Below, in pieces: positions 34,912 to 42,900 of a DNA stretch of 56,072 nt. Under the pieces are notes generated by a model, which was not told the origin of the DNA, ran no database searches, and was given only the letters and a program-made list of their open reading frames with translations. The position numbers were made by a program, and so were the translations under genes. Position 1 is the stretch's first letter. Each line of letters starts with the position of its first letter. The DNA lies in assembly GCA_036393335.1 (NCBI GenBank), contig DASWHD010000123.1, forward strand, positions 1 to 56,072. The letters run 5' to 3'. The DNA is from DASWHD01 sp036393335 (GTDB lineage Bacteria; CG2-30-53-67; CG2-30-70-394).

Positions 34912-35415
34912 TCACCACCACGGCCGGTGGTAATGGGGCCAGTACGGGTACCAGAAGGGATCGGGATAGTAGTAGTCATCCCAGTATCGGTCCGGTCGCT
35001 CCGGCCACAGGTAGACGGTCTCCGCGCCGAGCTTCGGATAGTGGTAGGCGTACGCGCCGATCTTGCCACTGCGCGGTTCCTCCACCACCCCCACCACCGT
35101 CACCTCGCGGCCGAACCGGTAAACCGCCGGATCGAAGAAGCCGAGCGTGCACGCCATGAAACGGCCCGCGGTGGTGTCGGTCTGGTAGGGTCGCCCCTGG
35201 CGATCCAGCGGATGGCCGATGATCTCGAAGCAGGTCTCCTCCTCGCCGGGCGTGGTAGCGACGAGCGACCCGCCCCACCGCACCCGCTGGCCACGGCCTT
35301 GATCGGTCAGGGCCTCGGCGTGGTCGAGGGTGGCAAACGGCCCGGCCGCCAGGGGTGGTGGCGGCGTGGCGCATGCCATGACCAGCAACAAGGTCGACAA
35401 AAGAAACCAGCGCAT
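34912..35415 (-). CDS. Slp-type outer-membrane lipoprotein (second copy)
   Basis: A 167-aa lipoprotein with lipobox LVMAC (Cys at about residue 15) followed by a Pro-rich linker. The Slp core has RGQRVRWGGSLVATTPGEEETCFEIIGHPLDRQGRP, then GRFMACTLGFFDPAVYRFGREVTVVG and GEY-type KIGAYAYHYPKLGAETVYLW. A Tyr/Trp/His/Pro-rich tail (YWDDYYYPDPFWYPYWPHYH) is unusual and could bind metal. It is closer to typical Slp than the copy at 25859. Confidence 0.85.
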   Translation of the reverse strand: MRWFLLSTLLLVMACATPPPPLAAGPFATLDHAEALTDQGRGQRVRWGGSLVATTPGEEETCFEIIGHPLDRQGRPYQTDTTAGRFMACTLGFFDPAVYRFGREVTVVGVVEEPRSGKIGAYAYHYPKLGAETVYLWPERPDRYWDDYYYPDPFWYPYWPHYHRPWW

Positions 35416-35622
35416 CGTTTGCTCCTGCGCTCAAGCCTACCACCGGCGCCGTTCTCGGGATCGCCCGGGCCAGCGGCGATCGTAGCGGCCTGCTACGCGA
35501 CGATGATGGTGACAGCAGCGGTGGAGCGGAGGCGAAGCTTCGGCCCACCGCACCGTCCGGATCGGGAGGCGGACCTACAGAGCGCGGTTCCTTGGACAGG
35601 AACCTAGGGTATCCTGCGCACC

Positions 35623-36486
35623 ATGGAGACTCGACCCCTCGGCCCCAGCGGCCCCCCCGTCTACCCGGTCGGCCTCGGCGCCATGCCCCTATCGATCCAC
35701 GGGCGACCCCCGGAGGCCGAGGCGATCCGGGTGCTCCTCGCCGCCTTCGCGGCGGGCATGAACCTGGTAGACACCGCCGACGCCTACTGCCTCGATGACC
35801 GGGACGTGGGGCACAACGAGCGGTTGATCGCCCGGGCGCTGCGCGAGTGGCGTGGCGGGCCCGTCGTCGTCGCCACCAAGGGGGCGTGCATACGTCCGGG
35901 CGGCGCATGGCGCGTCAATGGTCACCCCGACCACCTGAAGGGGGCGTGCGATGCCTCCCTGCACGCCCTCGGGGTGGAGGCCATCGACCTCTACCAGCTC
36001 CACGCCCCAGACGACCGGGTACCCTTCGCCGACTCGGTGGGGGCCCTGGCGGAGTTGCGCGCCGCGGGCAAGGTGCGCCGCGTGGGGCTGTCCAACGTGT
36101 CGGCCGCACAGATCCGGGAGGCGCAGGCGATCGTCCCCATCGCCTCGGTGCAGAACCGGTGCAGCCCGTTTCATCGCTCTGTGTGGCGCGACGGCGTCCT
36201 CGCTCACTGCCGGCGCGAGGGCATCGCCTTTCTCCCCTATGGACCGGTGGGGGGCCACGGCAGCCAGGGGCGCACGGCGGATGATCCCACCCTCAACACC
36301 GTCGCCCGCCGCCACGGCGTCTCACCTTTCCAGGTCGCCCTCGCCTGGCTTTTGGCCAAGTCCCCGGTGATGCTCCCGATCCCCGGTGCCAGCCGGGTGG
36401 CCAGCGCCGTGGACAGCGCGGCCGCCGCCCGCCTCGCCCTCACCGCCGACGACCTCGCCGAGCTGGATACGGCCTTTTCCACGTAG
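35623..36486 (+). CDS. Aldo/keto reductase family protein
   Basis: NADPH-dependent TIM-barrel oxidoreductase of 287 aa. The catalytic tetrad is visible: Asp and Tyr in LVDTADAYC, Lys in VATKGACI and His in YQLHAPDD. The C-terminal PIPGASRVA-type cofactor loop is present. Substrate unknown; related proteins act on methylglyoxal, sugars or quinones. A small inverted repeat GGTTCC-TTGGACA-GGAACC lies just upstream of the ATG and may be an operator. Confidence 0.92.
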   Translation: METRPLGPSGPPVYPVGLGAMPLSIHGRPPEAEAIRVLLAAFAAGMNLVDTADAYCLDDRDVGHNERLIARALREWRGGPVVVATKGACIRPGGAWRVNGHPDHLKGACDASLHALGVEAIDLYQLHAPDDRVPFADSVGALAELRAAGKVRRVGLSNVSAAQIREAQAIVPIASVQNRCSPFHRSVWRDGVLAHCRREGIAFLPYGPVGGHGSQGRTADDPTLNTVARRHGVSPFQVALAWLLAKSPVMLPIPGASRVASAVDSAAAARLALTADDLAELDTAFST

Positions 36487-36510
36487 CCGGGGACTCCCGG
36501 ACAAGCCTTC

Positions 36511-36705
36511 ACCACAGAGACACCGAGAACGGAGAGCACCCGGTAGGGGCATGGCATGCCGTGCCCCGACACGAGACACGCTGCACGGCCCATCCCATAG
36601 GGTGCCAAGCACAGCGCGGCGCACCGCCAAGGGGGTCTTTGCCACCGAGATCACAGAGGGGCTCGAAGGGGCCGTCCCCTCTGTGCTCTCGGTGTCCTCT
36701 GTGGC
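36511..36705. repeat. CCACAGAG...CTCTGTGG inverted repeat
   Basis: Arms ACCACAGAGACACCGAGAACGGAGAGCAC and CCTCTGTGCTCTCGGTGTCCTCTGTGG are near-complements about 140 bp apart. Short internal copies (GCACCGCCAAGG; CCACCGAGATCACAGAGGGG) lie between. This type of dispersed intergenic repeat is seen in many bacterial genomes. No gene lies in the gap. Confidence 0.6.
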
Positions 36706-36731
36706 CAAGAGGGGCAGGGTCGCGCCACGCC

Positions 36732-36762
36732 TTGACACGGGGGTCAATGTGGTTACATTGAC
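36732..36762 (+). promoter_or_regulatory. Promoter and palindromic operator of the Phd-PIN operon
   Basis: TTGACA (36732-36737), a 16-bp spacer and TACATT (36754-36759). A perfect inverted repeat GTCAATGT-GGTT-ACATTGAC (36743-36762) covers the -10 and spacer and ends four bases before the antitoxin ATG, as expected for autoregulation by the antitoxin. Confidence 0.8.
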
Positions 36763-36765
36763 CAC

Positions 36766-37053
36766 ATGGCGACTACCGTGGGAATTCGGGAGCTGAAGAC
36801 GCGGCTAGGAAGCTACCTGCGCCTGGTGAAGGCGGGGGCGCGGCTGGTGGTCACGGAGCGGGGTCGGCCGATTGCCGAGCTGCGGGGCTTGCCGGCGGGT
36901 GAGGAGGAGGAGCAAAAGCGGCTGCTGGAGCTGGCCGCCCTCGGTAAGGTCACCCTGCCCACCCGCGAGTCGCTACCCAAGGTGGTACCAGTGCGCCTGG
37001 AAGGGGAACCCCTCTCTGCCACGGTGGTCGAAGGGCGGGAGGATCGGGTCTGA
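36766..37053 (+). CDS. Phd/YefM-family antitoxin
   Basis: A 95-aa antitoxin: N-terminal DNA-binding TTVGIRELKTRLGSYLRLVKAG, then VVTERGRPIAELR, and a flexible C-terminal region PTRESLPKVVPVRLEGEPLSA that would bind the toxin. A palindromic operator lies just upstream. The stop codon overlaps the first codon of the PIN toxin. Confidence 0.9.
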   Translation: MATTVGIRELKTRLGSYLRLVKAGARLVVTERGRPIAELRGLPAGEEEEQKRLLELAALGKVTLPTRESLPKVVPVRLEGEPLSATVVEGREDRV

Positions 37054-37472
37054 TCCGCTTCTTCGACGCGAGCGCCCTCGCCAAGCGGTACGTGGCCGAA
37101 ATCGGTAGCGAGCAGGTCGCTGGGCTTCTGGCCGCAGGTGCGGCGGCAGTGTGCCGTCTCACCGAGGTGGAGGTCTCCTCGGCCCTAGCACGACGCCTCC
37201 ACAGTGGGGCACTTCCGCACGAGGAGCATCGCCGCTGTCTGAGTCACCTCGTCGCCGACCTGGAGGGGCTGCATGTGGTGGAGGTGGACCGTTCGGTGGC
37301 TGCGCGGACCCACGACCTCCTCTCTCGCCACCGTCTCCGGGCCGCCGATGCAATCCAGCTCGCCGCCTGCCTGGAGCTCGTGGCGGCTGGGCTGCAGGTA
37401 GAGTTCGTAGCCTACGACGATCGGCTAAATGATGCTGCCAAAGGCGAGGGCCTGCTCTGCAGGCAGGAATAG
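37050..37472 (+). CDS. PIN-domain toxin (VapC-like ribonuclease)
   Basis: A 140-aa PIN domain: LIRFFDASALAKRYV with the first Asp, TEVEVSSALAR with Glu, and RAADAIQLAACLELV with the third acidic pair. No ATG/GTG/TTG exists ahead of RFFDASAL; the frame begins with CTG at 37050 overlapping the antitoxin stop as CTGA. A GTG start at 37092 would delete the first catalytic Asp, so CTG (or coupling-driven initiation nearby) is preferred. Likely target is RNA, based on family. Confidence 0.85.
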   Translation: MIRFFDASALAKRYVAEIGSEQVAGLLAAGAAAVCRLTEVEVSSALARRLHSGALPHEEHRRCLSHLVADLEGLHVVEVDRSVAARTHDLLSRHRLRAADAIQLAACLELVAAGLQVEFVAYDDRLNDAAKGEGLLCRQE

Positions 37473-37529
37473 ACCACAGGGATTTGACACACGATCCTCC
37501 CTCTATTCTCCCTTCTCCAAACCGTCCCC

Positions 37530-39017
37530 ATGCGTGCCTACGACCACCTCGCCGCCGCCCACCGCGACCTCCACCAGCTGCGGGCCATCACCGACCACCT
37601 GCACTGGGATCAGGCGACCTATCTGCCGGCCGGGGGCCAGGGCCAGCGGGCGGCCCAGCTCGCGACCCTCGCCGCCCTCGTCCATCGGCAGGCGACACGG
37701 GCGGAGCTGGGCGGGTGGCTCGACCGCGCCGCGGACGAGGCGCTGGATCCTCTCGAACGGCGCAACCTCGCCCTGATGCGCCGCGACTACCGGCGCCGTA
37801 CGGCCATCCCCGAGTCCCTGGCGCGGGAGACCGCGCGGGTGAGCGCGGAGGCGTGGGCGGCGTGGAAGGCGGCGCGGGAGGCGGACGACTTCACCGCCTT
37901 CGCCCGCCACCTGGAGCGGGTGCTGGCGGTGGCGCGGGAGCGCGGCGCGCTCCTGGCCGACGGCGGCTCGCCCTACGAGGCGCTGCTCGACGAGTACGAG
38001 CCGGGGCTCACCGAGGCGGCGCTTGAGCGCCTCTTCACGCCCCTTCGGGAGGGGCTGGCGGCGCTGGTGGCGCGCATCCGCGAGTCGCACGTGCGCCGCG
38101 ACGGCGCCTGCATGCAGGGCGAGTTCCCGGTGCCGGCGCAGCAGCGCCTCGCGGTGGGACTGGTGAAGGCGATGGGCTTCGACACCCGGCGCGGGCGCAT
38201 CGACACCACGGTCCACCCGTTCTGCAGCGGCACGGTGGGCGACGTGCGCCTCACCACCCGCTACAACGTGGCCGACGTGCGCGAGGGGATCGGCTCCATC
38301 GTCCACGAGACCGGCCACGGCCTGTACGAGCAGGGGCTGGACCCGGCTCTCGCCGACCAGCCGGTGGGGGGCTCCCTCTCCATGGGCATCCACGAGTCCC
38401 AGTCGCGCCTGTGGGAGAACCAGGTGGCGCGCTCCCGCGCCGGCGCCGCATGGCTGCTCGGTCACCTGCGAGAGGCCTTCCCGGATCGCTTCCGCGGCGT
38501 CGTTGCGGAGGAGACCTACCAGGCGATGAACGTGGTGGCGCCGGGGTTGATCCGCACCGAGGCCGACGAGGTCCACTACAACCTCCACATCCTCCTGCGC
38601 TGGGAGATCGAGCGTGGCCTGATCGCCGGGGAGATCCCGGTGGCGGAGCTGCCGGAGTTGTGGCGCGAGCGGATGCGCGCCTGGCTGGGCATCGACGTCC
38701 CCAACGACCGTGACGGCTGCCTGCAGGACGTCCACTGGAGCAGCGACTTCGGCTACTTCCCGACCTACACCCTGGGCAACCTCTACGCCGCGCAACTGTA
38801 CGCCACGGTGCGGCGAGAGATCTCCGACCTCGACCAGCGTGTGGCAGTCGGCGACCTCCTGCCCCTGCGCGATTGGCTCCGCGACCGCGTCCACCGCCAC
38901 GGCTCACGCTTGACCCAGGAGGAGCTAATCAACGAGGTCACCGGCGCGCCCCTCTCCGAGGGACCGCTCCTCGATTATCTGAACGAGAAGTTCGGTGAGC
39001 TGTACGGGCTGGGCTAG
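37530..39017 (+). CDS. Carboxypeptidase Taq (M32 metallopeptidase)
   Basis: A 495-aa zinc carboxypeptidase of family M32, cytosolic, removing C-terminal residues broadly. The N-terminus YDHLAAAHRDLHQLRAI and LRAITDHLHWDQATYLP are typical. Zinc site: HETGHGLYEQ (HEXXH) followed by SLSMGIHESQSRLWENQV, with the third ligand Glu; HPFCSGTVGDVRLTTRYN precedes it. The end DYLNEKFGELYGLG also fits the family. Confidence 0.95.
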   Translation: MRAYDHLAAAHRDLHQLRAITDHLHWDQATYLPAGGQGQRAAQLATLAALVHRQATRAELGGWLDRAADEALDPLERRNLALMRRDYRRRTAIPESLARETARVSAEAWAAWKAAREADDFTAFARHLERVLAVARERGALLADGGSPYEALLDEYEPGLTEAALERLFTPLREGLAALVARIRESHVRRDGACMQGEFPVPAQQRLAVGLVKAMGFDTRRGRIDTTVHPFCSGTVGDVRLTTRYNVADVREGIGSIVHETGHGLYEQGLDPALADQPVGGSLSMGIHESQSRLWENQVARSRAGAAWLLGHLREAFPDRFRGVVAEETYQAMNVVAPGLIRTEADEVHYNLHILLRWEIERGLIAGEIPVAELPELWRERMRAWLGIDVPNDRDGCLQDVHWSSDFGYFPTYTLGNLYAAQLYATVRREISDLDQRVAVGDLLPLRDWLRDRVHRHGSRLTQEELINEVTGAPLSEGPLLDYLNEKFGELYGLG

Positions 39018-39244
39018 CCCGCCTCTCTGACGCCCGTCCGGCGACGGCGAGGCGCGGCCGCGGAGCGCGCGCCCGACACTCGCTCCGACTTTGTGGGGCA
39101 ATACTGCTATTTTTCAACATTGTACTCATTTACTGCCACGGCTTTCCGCCCGGGCCCGTTGTCGGCGACAACGCGCCACCCCTCAGGCAGACATTGGGTA
39201 GCGAACCCGACGCGCGATCCGAGCCTATCCCAGGAGAAAGGGCC

Positions 39245-39826
39245 ATGAGCGCGACTCTGAGAGCGATCCTGAAGGCGAACCAGGACTACGTCACGAAGTT
39301 CGGAAACAAGGGAGACCTCGCCATGCCACCGGCGCGGCGGTTCGCCATCCTCACCTGCATGGATGCCCGGCTGGACCCGGCGAAGTTCGCCGGCCTGGCA
39401 GAGGGCGACGCCCATGTCATCCGCAATGCCGGCGGGCGCGCCAGCGACGACGCGATCCGCTCCCTGGTGATCTCCTACAAGCTGTTGGGGACTCGCGAGT
39501 GGCTCGTCATCCACCACACCGATTGCGGCATGCTGACGTTCACCGACGAGGTCATGCGCGACCTCCTGAAGCACAGCCTGGAACCGGCCACGGTGGACCA
39601 GACCGGCTGGCACGACACCGGCAAGGGTCCTGGCTCCGTGGAGGGGCGCTACATCGACTGGCTCGCCTTCGATGATCTGGAAGGCAGCGTGGTCGAGGAC
39701 GTGCAGCGCATCCGGTGCCATCCGCTGGTACCGCGCACCATCCCCATCTACGGTTTCGTCTACGACTGCAAGACCGGCATGTTGCGCGAGATCGGTGAGG
39801 CCATGGCGCTCGGCAAGGCGGCCTGA
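39245..39826 (+). CDS. Beta-class carbonic anhydrase
   Basis: A 193-aa beta-CA interconverting CO2 and bicarbonate. Zinc ligands are C38 in LTCMDARLDP (with the D40-R42 dyad), H91 and C94 in HHTDCGML; VIRNAGGRASDDAIRSL matches the short mycobacterial Rv1284-like subclass. AGGAGA precedes the ATG at 39245. It stands alone between carboxypeptidase Taq and the helicase fusion. Confidence 0.92.
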   Translation: MSATLRAILKANQDYVTKFGNKGDLAMPPARRFAILTCMDARLDPAKFAGLAEGDAHVIRNAGGRASDDAIRSLVISYKLLGTREWLVIHHTDCGMLTFTDEVMRDLLKHSLEPATVDQTGWHDTGKGPGSVEGRYIDWLAFDDLEGSVVEDVQRIRCHPLVPRTIPIYGFVYDCKTGMLREIGEAMALGKAA

Positions 39827-39930
39827 TCTTCACCGCGAATGGGATCGCGCATTCGCGGTGCCAACTGCGGGCGCGGGCTCGGCGCTTGCGCTGGAGTTTC
39901 CTGCGGCGCCATGGGGGCACGTGATTCACG

Positions 39931-42900
39931 GTGGCATCGATCGAACCCTTTCTCGCCCACACCGTCGCCGTCGACCTGGAGGTCAACGAGGCGGGGGAGG
40001 TCTTTGCGGTCGGTGCCGTGTTGGGTGACCGCACCTTTGCGCGTCACGGGCGCTTTGACCGCGGCGAGGCCCTACGCGGCCTGGACGCCTTCTGCGCCCC
40101 GGCGGAGCGGGTCCTCGGCCACAACCTCCTGTGTCACGACCTGGTGGTGCTGCGTGGTATCGCCCCGGGGCTGCGGCTCCATGACAAGGCGGCCATCGAC
40201 ACCCTGTACCTCTCGCCCCTCGCCTTTCCGGAGAACCCGTACCACCGGCTGGTGAAGGACTACAAGCTGGTGCGCGACTCGCTCAACGACCCGGTGGCGG
40301 ATGCGCGCCTCGCCCGCGCCGTCTTTCACGACCAATGGGAGAGCCTGGCCGGCCAGCAGGCGCGCAACCCCGCGCGCGTCGCGCTGCTGCGCTACTGTCT
40401 GGCCGACGACCGCATGGGGCGCGGCCTGAGCGCCCTGTTCGACGCCCTGGGGACGGCGGCGGTGGGCACGGCGCAGGCCCACGACCTCCTGCAACGAGAG
40501 CTCGGCGACAAGGTGTGCGCCAGCGCCTTGCCACGGGTAGCGGAGGACACCCTGACGGACCCGGACCGGCGCATCGCCCTCGCCTATGGCGTGGCGTGGC
40601 TGGGGGTGGCCGGGGGGAACTCGGTGCTGCCGCCCTGGGTGCGCCGACAGTTCCCGGCGGTGGCGCCGATCCTCACGCAGTTGCGCGACGTGCCGTGTGA
40701 TCGCCCGGAGTGCGCCTATTGCCGCGCCACCCACGACCCGGTCGCCCAACTCCGGCGCTACTTCGACTTTCCCGCGTTCCGGGCACAGCCGGCCCTAGCC
40801 GCAGGGGGCAGCCTGCAAGAGGCGATCGTGCGCACCGGCCTGGGCAACCAGTCGCTCCTCGCCATCCTCCCCACCGGGGGTGGTAAGTCCCTGTGCTACC
40901 AGTTGCCGGCCCTGGTGCGCTACCAGCGGCGTGGCCTGCTCACCATCGTCATCTTCCCGCTCCAGGCCCTGATGAAGGACCAGGTGGACAACCTGCGCGA
41001 GAAGACCGGCGCCCCCAACGCCGCCGCTCTGTACGGCCTGCTCACCATGCCGGAGCGCGGCGCGGTCCTGGACGGGATTCGCACCGGCGACGTGGCCCTC
41101 CTGTACGTCTCGCCGGAGCAGCTCCGCAACCCCTCATTCAACGAGGCGGTGAGCCACCGTGAGATCGGCTGCTGGGTGTTCGACGAGGCCCACTGCCTCT
41201 CCAAGTGGGGGCACGACTTCCGTCCGGACTACCTCTATGCCGCCCGCCGCATCCAGGATCTCGCCGCCGAGCAGCGCTGCGCCATCCCGCCTATCCAGTG
41301 CTTCACCGCCACCGCCAAGGAGGACGTCAAGGCCGAGATCCTCGACCACATGCGCCGCGAGCTGGGCATCGAGATGCAGGTGTTCGACGGGGCGATCGAG
41401 CGCGACAACCTCGCCTTCGAGGTCCAGACGGTCAACCGGGCCGAGAAGTTCCCGGCGGTCCACGAGGTGCTCGCGGAGCGGCTCGACTCGGGCAGCGCGA
41501 TCGTCTACTGCGCCACCCGTAATGGCAGTGAGGCGCTCGCCGACTACCTGCAGAGACAGGGGTGGGACGCCACAGCCTTCCACGCCGGGCTGCCACCACC
41601 GGCCAAGCGCCAAGTCCAGGAGGCGTTCCTCCAGGGATCGATCCGCGTCATCTGCGCCACCAACGCCTTCGGCATGGGGATCGACAAGGAGGATGTGCGC
41701 CTGGTGATCCACGCGGACATCCCCGGCTCCCTGGAGAACTACCTACAAGAGGCGGGCCGCGCCGGGCGCGACCAGCGGGACGCCGAGTGCATACTGCTGT
41801 ACGACGAGCAGGACATCGAGGCTCAGTTTCGCCTCGGCAGCCGATCGGAGCTGAGCCGCCGCGACATCGCCCAGATCCTGCGTGGCCTGCGCGCCGCCCG
41901 CCGCAACCGGCAGGGCGAAGTGGTCCTCACCGCCCGCGAGCTGCTGCACTCGGATCGGGTCGAGACCTCCTTCGATGACGACGACCGGCAGGCCGACACC
42001 AAGGTGCGCACCGCCATCGCCTGGCTGGAGCGGGCCGGGTTCGTGGAGCGCAACCAGAACCGTACCCAGGTGTTCCAGGGCACGCCCCGGGTACACAACC
42101 TGGCGGAGGCCCAGGAGAAGATCGCCCGCCTCGGCCTCTCGGCCCGCCAGCAACAGCGGTGGCTCCTCATCCTGTCGGCCCTGATGAACGCGGATCGCGA
42201 CCGGGGCTTGAGCGCCGATGACCTCGCCCAGCACACGGGCTTCAGCTCCGACCCGGCGAGCGGCGATCGCGACGACGAGACCGAGACCCAGCGGGTGCTA
42301 CGCACGCTCCACGCCATAGCGGAGCAGGGGCTGATCTCCCTGGAGACAACCCTCACCGCCTACGTCCGCCACAAGGTGAAGCACGGCTCCGCGGACACCC
42401 TGGAACGGGTGGTGCGTCTGGACCAGGCCATGCTGGAGCTGTTGCCGGAGGAGGCGCCGGACGCGGACAGCGGCGAGTGGCAGAGTCTCTCCCTGCGCCG
42501 CCTCAACCAGCGGCTGTTGGACCACGGCCACGACAGCCACCCGGAGAGCCTGCGCAACCTCCTGCACAGCCTCTCCCAGGACGGGCGCGGCCTCGCCGGC
42601 GACCGCGGCAGCATCGACTTCCAGTACCACGGCCAGGACCGCTTCGTCGTCAAGGTGCAGCGGAGCTGGGGCGCCCTGCGGGAGACCGCCGAGCGGCGCC
42701 GCGCCCTGGCCCACATCGCCCTGAACGTGATCGTCGCCAAGATCCCCCCCGACGCCCGCCCGAGCGCCGAGCTGCTGGTGGCCTTCACCGCCGAGGAGGT
42801 GGTGGACGCGATTCGCGGCGACATGGTCCTCGGCCCCCAGATCCGCGATCCCCTGGCGGCCATGGACCGGGCCCTGATGTTCCTCCACGAGCAGCGTGTC

